DNA of 10,049 bases from Geminicoccaceae bacterium (GTDB lineage Bacteria; Pseudomonadota; Alphaproteobacteria; Geminicoccales; Geminicoccaceae), in NCBI GenBank assembly GCA_030824835.1, contig JAPJRA010000076.1:1-10049 (forward strand), in the 5' to 3' direction. The notes beneath the pieces are model-generated. The model worked only from the letters and a program-made list of their open reading frames with translations, did not search any database and was not told the DNA's origin. Each line of letters opens with the position of its first letter. Position 1 is the first letter of the stretch. Positions 1 through 5,759 of the stretch are shown one piece after another. The translations under genes were made by a program, and so were the position numbers.

Positions 1-35
1 CCCTCGGCGACCTTCGCGGCGAAGGTCGCCGAGGG
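1..35. repeat. Perfect inverted repeat, 15-base arms with 5-base loop
   Basis: Bases 1-15 (CCCTCGGCGACCTTC) are exactly complementary to bases 21-35, with loop GCGGC at 16-20. The arms may continue upstream of base 1. The repeat lies inside the ner reading frame, in the part encoding the start of the HTH. As RNA it would form a very stable hairpin. No T-run follows, so it is not a standard intrinsic terminator. It could be an attenuator or binding site, or a fold-back artefact if base 1 is a contig edge. Confidence 0.6.
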
Positions 36-246
36 TGCGGGCCTGCACGTCAGCACGGCCCAGCAGGCGCTGAAGCGCCCGTGCTACGCCGGCGAACAGG
101 CGATCGCCCGGTTCCTCGGTGTCCCGGCCCACCACATCTGGCCGGCCCGCTACGACAGCGCGGGGCTGCCCAAACATCCCCGCATCCGAAAGCAGCTTAA
201 CGCCGAAATCTCGACGGTGGAATGTCAAAAGGAGCTGGCGGCATGA
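1..246 (+). CDS. ner: Ner-like DNA-binding transcriptional regulator (5' end missing)
   Basis: The open frame from base 1 to the TGA at 244-246 gives 81 residues with no start in the window. The middle reads as a Ner/Nlp lambda-repressor-like HTH: a helical stretch (visible residues 3-26, ending STAQQALKRP), then GEQAIARFLGV and the family hallmark IWPARYDSAG at 46-55. In Mu, Ner binds between the repressor and early promoters and turns both down, moderating early transcription after induction. Mu Ner is about 75 residues. This copy has a C-terminal tail of roughly 25 residues beyond the IWPxRY motif, which is longer than usual. Its last codons overlap the next gene through ATGA. A perfect 15-base inverted repeat lies in its coding sequence at the window edge. 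Identification as the family is strong; the regulatory role is inferred from Mu. Confidence 0.85.
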   Translation, partial: PSATFAAKVAEGAGLHVSTAQQALKRPCYAGEQAIARFLGVPAHHIWPARYDSAGLPKHPRIRKQLNAEISTVECQKELAA

Positions 247-419
247 ACCGCCTCACCCTCCGCCGCGCGGCCCGCATGTTCGGGCGCATCACCGCCGATG
301 ACATCACCGACGCCGTGGGCGCGATGCTGATCTTCGCGACCCTGGCCGCCGGGATCTGGGTGCTCGCCGGGCTCGGCCTCGTCGAGAGCGGCCACGAGCT
401 GGCGGGCGTGGCGCGATGA
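243..419 (+). CDS. Small single-pass membrane protein
   Basis: This encodes 58 residues from the ATG at 243, which overlaps the ner stop (ATGA). An AGGAG-type ribosome site lies about 8-14 bases upstream. An in-frame ATG at 222 would add seven residues but lies deeper inside ner. The N-terminus is basic (MNRLTLRRAARMFGR), followed by an Asp-rich segment (ADDITD). A hydrophobic helix then spans about residues 28-46 (GAMLIFATLAAGIWVLAGL), and a short polar tail ends the protein. This suggests one membrane span with the positive end inside. I do not recognise the family. It is the first gene of a coupled cluster of small genes between ner and the transposition genes, so it is probably made early. 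It could be a host-takeover or superinfection-exclusion peptide, but that is only a guess from size and position. Confidence 0.7.
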   Translation: MNRLTLRRAARMFGRITADDITDAVGAMLIFATLAAGIWVLAGLGLVESGHELAGVAR

Positions 420-613
420 CACCCGACACCCGTCCGTCCGCCCCCGCCGAGGCCCGCGCCGCCGTCGCCAAGGCGAAGCTGGCCCGCGTGGTGGGGCGCA
501 TCGAGGCGCTGATCGACGTGCTCGAGACGGTGAAGGCAATGGGCCGCTTGTCGTTGGACGACGAGGCGATGCTCGATGACCTTCGCGAGATCGTCGCGGA
601 GGCGCGGGCATGA
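416..613 (+). CDS. Small helical hypothetical protein
   Basis: This encodes 65 residues and starts at an ATG overlapping the previous stop (ATGA at 416-419). The first 12 residues are Pro/Thr/Asp-rich. The rest is strongly predicted to be alpha helical and amphipathic: an Ala/Lys/Arg-rich helix (about 13-30), then IEALIDVLETVKAM and DEAMLDDLREIVAEARA. There are no cysteines, no membrane span and no recognisable catalytic motif. It is acidic at the C-terminal half and basic in the first helix. It resembles small coiled-coil or helical-hairpin proteins that bind partners. Family not recognised. It is translationally coupled to both neighbours, which supports it being real. Confidence 0.7.
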   Translation: MTPDTRPSAPAEARAAVAKAKLARVVGRIEALIDVLETVKAMGRLSLDDEAMLDDLREIVAEARA

Positions 614-942
614 GGACGTCGCCGTTCCCGCCCGAGGTCCGCGAGAGCGTGATCACCCTGGCCGAAACCGGGGTGAGCCAGCGCGACATCGCCGGCAGGT
701 TCGGCCTGTCGAAGACGACGGTCAGCAAGTGGATCATCGCCGCCCGTCGCAAGGGCCGGGCCGTCCCGGTGCCCACCGACAGGACCGGCGTGACGGTCCT
801 GTCCGGCGACAGCAAGAGCCTGATCCGCCTGCGGGCCGAGGCCGAGCGGCGCCATGTGAGCCCGGAAATGCTCGCCAGCGTGCTGCTGGCCACGATCTGC
901 GCCGACGACCTGTTCAACGCCGTGCTGGAGGATGCATGGTGA
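610..942 (+). CDS. Helix-turn-helix DNA-binding protein
   Basis: This encodes 110 residues and starts at 610, overlapping the previous stop (ATGA). The N-terminal part is a homeodomain-like HTH of the kind found in transposase OrfA and Hin-type proteins. Helix 1 is PPEVRESVITLAETG (7-21), helix 2 SQRDIAGRFGL (23-33) and the recognition helix SKTTVSKWIIAARRKGR (34-50). A variable linker (51-67) follows, then a second helical domain (68-110) rich in Ala/Leu with an acidic end. There is no DDE or recombinase catalytic domain, so it is a stand-alone DNA-binding protein rather than a transposase fragment. Its place right after ner suggests a second regulator of early transcription, or a protein acting at phage DNA sites. 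The HTH is clear; the target is unknown. Confidence 0.75.
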   Translation: MRTSPFPPEVRESVITLAETGVSQRDIAGRFGLSKTTVSKWIIAARRKGRAVPVPTDRTGVTVLSGDSKSLIRLRAEAERRHVSPEMLASVLLATICADDLFNAVLEDAW

Positions 943-1142
943 CCCACGAACGCGATGAACATCCCGGCGTCACGCCGCGCCAGTTCCGCGACCTGCGGAC
1001 AGGAGCCGTCCGCTGCTGCGCTACCCGCGCCGCGGTCGAGCGGTTCTTCGACAACCGCTCGCCGCTGCACTTCGAGGAGCGCCAGCCGGACGAATTCCCC
1101 GGTCAGGCTGACGTGGTCGAGCAGCACTGGGGCCAGGCATGA
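936..1142 (+). CDS. Small hypothetical protein
   Basis: This encodes 68 residues from the ATG at 936, seven bases inside the end of the HTH gene. A GGAGGA ribosome site at 927-932 supports this start. A longer in-frame start at 576 would lie wholly inside the two upstream genes and is rejected. The protein is hydrophilic, with two adjacent cysteines (27-28), a central basic/aromatic part (AAVERFFDNRSPLHFEER, 32-49) and an acidic C-terminus. It has no membrane span and no domain that I recognise. Its TGA overlaps the next ATG (ATGA), so it sits in the coupled chain. Support comes from spacing and the ribosome site rather than homology. Confidence 0.6.
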   Translation: MVTHERDEHPGVTPRQFRDLRTGAVRCCATRAAVERFFDNRSPLHFEERQPDEFPGQADVVEQHWGQA

Positions 1143-1336
1143 CCGGGGTGCTGATCTGGCTTGTGGCCCTTCTGTACGTCGCGGGAGCGGTCGTCACGCG
1201 CGAACTGCTCCACATCGGCATCATGGTGATGGATGGCCGGGTGCCGGCGGCCTGGTCGCGCGTGTTCGTCGTGATGATCTGGCCGGTCATCGCGGTCGCC
1301 ATATCCGTGACGCGCATTGCGGGTGACGACAGATGA
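1139..1336 (+). CDS. Small two-span membrane protein
   Basis: This encodes 65 residues and starts at an ATG overlapping the previous stop. Two hydrophobic helices are visible: residues about 2-19 (TGVLIWLVALLYVAGAVV) and about 43-59 (VFVVMIWPVIAVAISVT). They are joined by a loop containing TRELLHIGIMVMDGRVPAAWSR, itself fairly hydrophobic. The tail TRIAGDDR is polar. The shape is holin-like, but holins are late genes and no endolysin is nearby. An early membrane role such as exclusion or host-envelope modification is equally possible. No family recognised. It is coupled to the next gene by another ATGA overlap at 1333. Confidence 0.65.
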   Translation: MTGVLIWLVALLYVAGAVVTRELLHIGIMVMDGRVPAAWSRVFVVMIWPVIAVAISVTRIAGDDR

Positions 1337-1572
1337 ACCCGTACCAGCCGTCGATGATCGCCGAGTGGGTCACGCCCGAGCACAAGCGGGCGGTCTGGGA
1401 AGCGCTGGCGCCGCCTGCGCGGCTCGATCTGGCCGGCATCGCGGCGGCGACCGGTCTGCACGGCAGCATCGTCAACGAAATCTGGGCCGAGGGCAGCGCC
1501 AAGGGGCGGCTGCGGCTGGTCGATCAGGGGCCGGGTTTCCGGTGGATAGAGCGCGTGGAGGACGCAGCATGA
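1333..1572 (+). CDS. Small protein, possible winged-helix fold
   Basis: This encodes 79 residues and starts at an ATG overlapping the previous stop. Residues 15-33 (TPEHKRAVWEALAPPARLD) form one helix. Residues 34-52 (LAGIAAATGLHGSIVNEIW) have the helix-turn-helix pattern of a winged-helix domain. A beta-like stretch, GRLRLVDQGPGFRWIERV at 59-76, follows, as a wing would. The pattern resembles DprA/MarR-type mini wHTH modules, but the match is by eye only. It could be another small early regulator. Its end overlaps the start of the next gene (ATGA at 1569-1572). Confidence 0.65.
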   Translation: MNPYQPSMIAEWVTPEHKRAVWEALAPPARLDLAGIAAATGLHGSIVNEIWAEGSAKGRLRLVDQGPGFRWIERVEDAA

Positions 1573-1709
1573 CGAAGGGGCAAGGCTACATGCTCATCGG
1601 GGTCGCCATGTTCATCTTGGCCTCAATCGACCAGCCCCACCACTGGGGGGCGGTCGGCTGGTCGGTGGCCGGACTGCTCTGCATCATCAGGGGAGCGGTC
1701 GCGAAATGA
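1569..1709 (+). CDS. Very small two-span membrane protein
   Basis: This encodes 46 residues from the ATG at 1569, with a good GGAGG ribosome site at 1557-1561 (spacing 7) and an ATGA overlap with the gene before. Two short hydrophobic helices, about 7-19 (YMLIGVAMFILAS) and about 27-41 (GAVGWSVAGLLCIIR), are separated by a polar turn containing DQPHH. A longer frame in the same register starts at 1317 but lies inside the neighbours, so this short start is preferred. It is the last gene of the plus-strand small-gene cluster and stops eight bases short of the end of the convergent minus-strand gene. Family unknown. Confidence 0.65.
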   Translation: MTKGQGYMLIGVAMFILASIDQPHHWGAVGWSVAGLLCIIRGAVAK

Positions 1710-1717
1710 TCCGCTAC

Positions 1718-2224
1718 TCAGAGTGCGAACGGGCTGCCGCCGCGCGATCTGGCGGCAACCATGCCGTAGTTCTTCCCGTCGCTCTTCGGAACCCTTGTCT
1801 TGCAGAGCGGGCACTCGAGCGTGTTGGGTTGAACGAACTGCATTATCGAACGCTTCTCCTGCTCAAAGCAGGCTGCGCACAGATCGTGCGGGGGCTCTCC
1901 TTTAGCATCGTCCGGGTTCAGGCTATATACGAGGCCGCCCCGATCGGTCGTCGTAAGCGTATAGCGGCTCGCCTGCTGTTCAAACTTGCTCCGGCGCTGC
2001 TCTTCTTCCTTGAGCTTCAGCAGCAACTTTTTCGTCTCCAGGTTGGCTTCCTGTGCCGCCAGAAGCTGGGTGGTGATCTCGACGATCTGCGCCCGGTACT
2101 GGGCATCCTGGGGCGTCTCCTTGGCGAAGAGACCCTTCAGTCGTGCCAGCCCGTTGGCGGCGGTATCGAATGCGGTTGCGGCGGCGCCCGCAAACCCGAT
2201 GGCGGTGGTGATGTTCTCGATCAT
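1718..2224 (-). CDS. Coiled-coil / zinc-ribbon protein on opposite strand (candidate moron)
   Basis: This encodes 168 residues from the ATG at 2222-2224 (minus strand), with AAGGA about 9 bases upstream supporting this start. Domains in order are an Ala-rich, weakly hydrophobic N-terminus (1-33), a charged helix likely to form a coiled coil (about 38-86, with LLLKLKEEEQRR), then a beta-type linker (GGLVYSL, 96-102). A four-cysteine zinc ribbon follows: C116xxC119 after EPPH, and C138PLC141. The layout with EPPHxLCxxCF and ECPLCK resembles a widespread protein family of unknown function that I recall from bacterial accessory regions; I cannot name it with certainty. It is the only minus-strand gene here. 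Hand counts give about 52-62% GC in several 60-base blocks against about 80% in a sampled transposase block, so it is compositionally foreign. Likely a lysogenic-conversion gene; no function assigned. Confidence 0.8.
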   Translation of the reverse strand: MIENITTAIGFAGAAATAFDTAANGLARLKGLFAKETPQDAQYRAQIVEITTQLLAAQEANLETKKLLLKLKEEEQRRSKFEQQASRYTLTTTDRGGLVYSLNPDDAKGEPPHDLCAACFEQEKRSIMQFVQPNTLECPLCKTRVPKSDGKNYGMVAARSRGGSPFAL

Positions 2225-2327
2225 TCGGATCGTCCTTCTGTTGATCTTGAACAGGGGGATGTAGCTGGCGGGCGGGGTGGCAGCCCTGTCCGTCAGTGCC
2301 AGATTATCCCGTTCCGCCGGTCCGACA
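2225..2327. promoter_or_regulatory. Divergent intergenic region, probable promoters/operators
   Basis: These 103 bases separate the start of the minus-strand zinc-ribbon gene from the start of the transposition operon, so promoters in both directions would be expected here. An imperfect inverted repeat is visible: ACAGGG at 2251-2256 and CCCTGT at 2284-2289, 27 bases apart. The most A/T-rich patch, AGATTATCC at 2301-2309, contains GATTAT on the plus strand and GATAAT on the minus strand, both similar to a -10 box. No convincing -35 box at correct spacing was found. The role is inferred from gene layout. Confidence 0.4.
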
Positions 2328-2783
2328 ATGGCCAAGCGTGACCGCCTGACCCCCGACCTGTTCCGCGACTGGCAACCGCCGGAGGTCGCCGCGCGGCTTG
2401 AGGGGCCGTTGCCCCAGGGCGGCACGCTGCGCTCGCGGATCAGCCGGGCGGTGTCGCAGGCGCTGGCCGCCTCGGCGATGCCGCGCGACCGGATCGCGGC
2501 CGAGATGTCGGACTACCTCGGCGAGGACATCAGCAAGCACATGCTGGACGCCTATGCCAGCCAGGCGCGCGAGGGCCACACGATCACGCTCGAGCGGTTC
2601 ATCGCCCTCGTGGAGGTGACCGGGCAGACCGGGCTGCTGGGGTTCGTGGCCGACGCCTTCGGGCTGGTCGTGGTGCCGGCGAAATACGCCGAGCTGATCG
2701 AGCTGCATTTCATCGACGAACAGCAGGCTGAACTTGAGCGCCGCCGGCAGGCACTGGCGCTGCGCTGGAAGGGCAAGAGATGA
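2328..2783 (+). CDS. Regulator-like protein preceding the transposase ('DNA transposition protein' type)
   Basis: This encodes 151 residues from the ATG at 2328. An in-frame GTG at 2277 would add 17 residues and has a G-rich stretch before it, so the start is not certain. The N-terminus carries TPDLFRDWQPPEVAARLEG. Helical segments follow: ISRAVSQALAAS (36-47), RDRIAAEMSDYLGEDISKHM (51-70), then LERFIALVEVTGQTGLLGFVADAFG (83-107) and a charged C-terminal helix (125-151). The pattern of an HTH-like segment followed by a segment on a 'test' residue surface resembles CII-like phage regulators. It also resembles small proteins often annotated beside Mu-type transposases in Rhodobacter-group phages. 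It overlaps the transposase start by four bases (ATGA), so the two are coupled. It may regulate or assist transposition; the biochemical role is unknown. Confidence 0.75.
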   Translation: MAKRDRLTPDLFRDWQPPEVAARLEGPLPQGGTLRSRISRAVSQALAASAMPRDRIAAEMSDYLGEDISKHMLDAYASQAREGHTITLERFIALVEVTGQTGLLGFVADAFGLVVVPAKYAELIELHFIDEQQAELERRRQALALRWKGKR

Positions 2784-4984
2784 GCGACTGGAAGACAGCG
2801 GCCGAATGGGCGGCGGAAGGGCTGAATGAGCTTCCGAGGACAGAGAGGGGGCTCAACAAGCTGTCGGAGAGCGGCGGCTGGCGCGCACTCGGCTCTACCC
2901 ACGCCCGCAAACGCGCCGGGCGCGGCGGCGGCTGGGAATATCACCTCACCTGCCTGCCCGAGGCCGCGCAGGCCGACTGGGCCCGGCGGCGCACCCAGCA
3001 GCTGCGGGCTACCGCGGTCGAAGAGCGCGCCACCGAGGTGGCCGCGGCCGTCCAGCGCGCCCCCGACGCCCTGTCCGCGCGCCGGCGCGAGGTCATGCAG
3101 GCGCGCGCCGCGGTGCTGACCGAGATCGAGCGCCGCACCATCGAAGGCGCCGGGTGGGACCGCGCCATGCGCACCCTGCTGGCCGACGCCGCCGCCGGCG
3201 CGCTGAGCAGCGCCCTGATCTCCACGCTGGCGCTGGCGTCTGACCGCAAACGCTCGCCGGTGCCCTCGCCGCGCACCATCTACAACTGGAAGGCCGCTCT
3301 CTCCACCGGGGGTATCCATGCCCTTGCGCCGGTCCGGGCCGAGCAGCAGACCAAGGCCGCCCCGCCGGCCTGGCTGAACGAGGTGCTGCGGTTCCGCAGC
3401 GGCACCAACCCCAGCCTGTCCCACGCGCTCGAGATGTATGCCCGCCGGCAGCCGCCGGGCGCCTCGATCCCGAGCTACGCCCAGGTGCAGCGCGCCGTGA
3501 AGGCGCTGGCGGGGACGTCGCGGTTCCTCGACGCCTTCACTGGCCGCGAAGGCCCGCTGAAACTGAAGGCGCGTCTGGGCTTCGTGCGGCGGACGACCGA
3601 GGGCATGGACCCGACGACGGTCTACACGGCCGACGGCAAGACCTTCGATGCGGCGGTCGCGCACCCGGTCCACGGCAAGCCGTTCCGGCCGGAGATCACC
3701 ACCGTCATCGACGTGGTCACGCGCCGCGTGGTGGGCTGGTCGGTGGATCTGGCCGAGAACAGCCGCGGCGTCGCCGACGCCCTGCGCCGGGCCTGCGAGT
3801 TCGGGGGCATCCCCGCGATCTTCTACACCGACAACGGGTCGGGTTACCGGAACCAGGCGCTGGATCACGAGACGCTGGGCATGGCCGCGGCGCTCGGGAT
3901 CACCACGACGCATTCGCTGCCCTACAACAGCCAGGCGCGCGGGATCATCGAGCGGGCCAACGGGACGATCTGGAACCGTCTCGCGCAGGAGTTCGTGACC
4001 TACCAGGGGCCGCTGGTCGACCGGGAGTACAGGGCGAAGGTCTACAAGCGCATCAAGGGCGAGATCGCGATCACCGGCGAAAGCCGGACCCTGCCGAGCT
4101 GGGACGACTTTCTGGCGGCCGTGCAGCGGGCGATCTCCGACTACAACGACCGGGCGCACAGCGCGCTGAAGATCGCCGACCCGGCCACCGGCCGCCCGCG
4201 CAAGGCGAGCCCGAACGAATACTGGGCAGACTTCGTCGCCCGCGGGTTCGAGCCGGTCCCGCTGACCTCGGCCGAGGCCGACGATCTGTTCCGCCCGACC
4301 TTCCGGCGCACGGTCCGGCGCGGCGAGGTCCAGTGGAACAACAACCAGTATTTCCACCCCGCTCTCGAACCCTATCACGGGATCGAGGTGCTGGTCGGGA
4401 TCGAGATCACCGACGCAAGCCGCGTGTGGGTGCGTCGCCTCGATCTGGTCGATGGGGCGCCTCAGCCCGGCGCGCTGATCTGCGTCGCCGAGTACTGGAT
4501 GAACAAGGAGCGCTACATGCCGGTGAGCATGGAGCAGAGCTCCAAGGAGAAGCGGGCGCGCGGGCGGCTGCGACGTATCGAGGACAAGCGGGGCGACATC
4601 GAGAGCGAGCTCCATGGGGTGGCGCTTCTGCAGAACAGCCCGTCGGTCCGCGCGCCGTTTCTGGACATGCCCGAACCCATGCCGAGCGCAGCAAGCGCGC
4701 CTGCGCCTGTCGCCTTCACGGTCGAGCGCCCGTCGCTGCCGGGGCGGAAGGTCGCATCCTACTACATCGAGAACGCCGACGTGGAGCTGGCGGCCGAGAG
4801 CCTGGCCGATCCCGCGTCGCTGACGCCGGGCAGGGTCCGGCTTCTGACGGAATTCCTCCGCGGCAGGCACGCGGTGGAAATGTTGCAGGCGGGTGGAGTG
4901 AACCCGGACGAACTGGAAACCCTTCTGGGCTCCTACACACCGCGCCTGCCGCTGACCAAGTCAACTTCAACACGAGCAGGGTAG
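2780..4984 (+). CDS. A: MuA-type DDE transposase
   Basis: This encodes 734 residues; the start overlaps the previous stop and has GAAGGG upstream. The protein would bind the phage ends and carry out strand cleavage and transfer in replicative transposition. The N-terminal Mu-type winged HTH is residues 1-70 (KTAAEWAAEGLNELPRTERG, then GWEYHLTCLPEAAQADW). Helical DNA-binding domains follow to about 250, including an HTH-like SPRTIYNWKAAL (163-174). The RNase H-like integrase core runs from about 278 to 460. Its catalytic triad is D285 (TADGKTF), D351 (FYTDNGSGY) and E391 (ARGIIERANG); D351-E391 spacing is 39 residues between them. The Mu-type C-terminal beta-barrel is about 500-585 (FRPTFRRTVRRGEVQWNNN). 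A tail from about 640 to 734 makes it longer than MuA (663). All catalytic residues are present, so it is probably active. Confidence 0.97.
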   Translation: MSDWKTAAEWAAEGLNELPRTERGLNKLSESGGWRALGSTHARKRAGRGGGWEYHLTCLPEAAQADWARRRTQQLRATAVEERATEVAAAVQRAPDALSARRREVMQARAAVLTEIERRTIEGAGWDRAMRTLLADAAAGALSSALISTLALASDRKRSPVPSPRTIYNWKAALSTGGIHALAPVRAEQQTKAAPPAWLNEVLRFRSGTNPSLSHALEMYARRQPPGASIPSYAQVQRAVKALAGTSRFLDAFTGREGPLKLKARLGFVRRTTEGMDPTTVYTADGKTFDAAVAHPVHGKPFRPEITTVIDVVTRRVVGWSVDLAENSRGVADALRRACEFGGIPAIFYTDNGSGYRNQALDHETLGMAAALGITTTHSLPYNSQARGIIERANGTIWNRLAQEFVTYQGPLVDREYRAKVYKRIKGEIAITGESRTLPSWDDFLAAVQRAISDYNDRAHSALKIADPATGRPRKASPNEYWADFVARGFEPVPLTSAEADDLFRPTFRRTVRRGEVQWNNNQYFHPALEPYHGIEVLVGIEITDASRVWVRRLDLVDGAPQPGALICVAEYWMNKERYMPVSMEQSSKEKRARGRLRRIEDKRGDIESELHGVALLQNSPSVRAPFLDMPEPMPSAASAPAPVAFTVERPSLPGRKVASYYIENADVELAAESLADPASLTPGRVRLLTEFLRGRHAVEMLQAGGVNPDELETLLGSYTPRLPLTKSTSTRAG

Positions 4985-4985
4985 C

Positions 4986-5759
4986 ATGAAACCGACCTTC
5001 GTCAAAACCAAGAATTATCAGGCCTTCATGGGGGCGATCGAGGGCATGCGCGGTCGCGGCGCGGCCGAGTGCCGCCTGATCGTCGTCGACGGGGCACCGG
5101 GCCTCGGCAAGACGACCATCCTGCATCGGTGGGCCGCACAGGAGGCCTGCGTCTATCTCCGCGCCAAGACGGAATGGTCGCCGAGCTGGATGATGGGCGA
5201 GCTTCTTAGCGAGTTCCGCGCGAACCCGCCGCACACCCATGAGCGGCGGTTCAACCTGTGTCTTCAGCTCCTGTCCGAGCGCGCCCAGCTGGCGGAGCGG
5301 ACCGGCCAGCAGTTCGCCGTGGTGATCGACGAGGCCGACCACGTCACCTCGAAGGGCAAGCTTGTCGATGCGATCCGTGACCTTGCCGATCTGAGCGAGG
5401 TGCCGTTCGTCCTGGTCGGCATGGGTCGCATCCGGGACAACCTGACGAAATTCCCGCAGACCGCCAGCCGGATCAGCCGGTATGTCCGCTTTGACCCCGC
5501 TGACCTGGAGGACGTGCGCGCCTTTCTCGATGCCCAGTGCGAGGTGGCCGTCGCCGAGGACCTGGCGCACTTCGTCCAGACGGCGACGCGCGGCTTCAAC
5601 CGCGAGATCCGCGAGGCGATCGTCTCGATCGAGAAGTACGGCCTGCGCAACGCCCCGAAGGGCCCGCAGGGCCTGACCATGTCGGAGATGGCCGGGCAGC
5701 ACCTGATCAACGACCGCAAGTCGGGCCAGCCGATCCATGTTCCGGGCGCCCGCAAATGA
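4986..5759 (+). CDS. B: MuB-type AAA+ ATPase, transposition target selector
   Basis: This encodes 257 residues and starts one base after the transposase stop. In Mu, B is an ATP-dependent DNA-binding protein that forms filaments, selects targets, confers target immunity and activates the transposase. Walker A is GAPGLGKTT (36-44). Walker B is FAVVIDEADH (110-119) with D115/E116, and a sensor-1-like segment is FVLVGMG (141-147). SRISRYVRF (161-169) is the expected C-terminal AAA element, and a lid-like helical region lies at about 190-225. Mu B is about 312 residues with an extra N-terminal HTH domain. Here the AAA core begins almost at residue 1, so that domain is absent, as in IstB/TniB-like and shorter B homologues. 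The ATPase assignment is certain; the target-selection role follows from its place next to A. Confidence 0.95.
   Translation: MKPTFVKTKNYQAFMGAIEGMRGRGAAECRLIVVDGAPGLGKTTILHRWAAQEACVYLRAKTEWSPSWMMGELLSEFRANPPHTHERRFNLCLQLLSERAQLAERTGQQFAVVIDEADHVTSKGKLVDAIRDLADLSEVPFVLVGMGRIRDNLTKFPQTASRISRYVRFDPADLEDVRAFLDAQCEVAVAEDLAHFVQTATRGFNREIREAIVSIEKYGLRNAPKGPQGLTMSEMAGQHLINDRKSGQPIHVPGARK

Noticed and set aside
225..1127. A 300-codon minus-strand frame across the small-gene cluster
   Set aside because: The plus-strand genes here are chained by ATGA overlaps and include a clear HTH and a membrane helix. The minus frame is Arg/Pro/Ser-rich without motifs. It would be worth reconsidering only if the small genes prove untranslated.
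1139..1336. Holin identity for the two-span membrane protein
   Set aside because: There is no endolysin or other lysis gene nearby and it sits in the early region; two hydrophobic helices alone do not support the call.
1706..2341. A plus-strand 211-codon frame that begins with an ATGA overlap like the genes before it
   Set aside because: It runs antisense to the zinc-ribbon gene, which has a better ribosome site, a coiled coil and ordered cysteine pairs. The plus-strand product is Leu/Gly-rich without a domain.
2552..4870. A 772-codon open frame on the minus strand
   Set aside because: It is antisense to the transposase, which has a full DDE triad and domain order. The frame is Arg/Pro/Gly/Ala-rich with no domain, typical of a GC-rich shadow.
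4716..5738. A 340-codon minus-strand frame
   Set aside because: It is antisense to the end of the transposase and nearly all of the ATPase gene with its Walker motifs.
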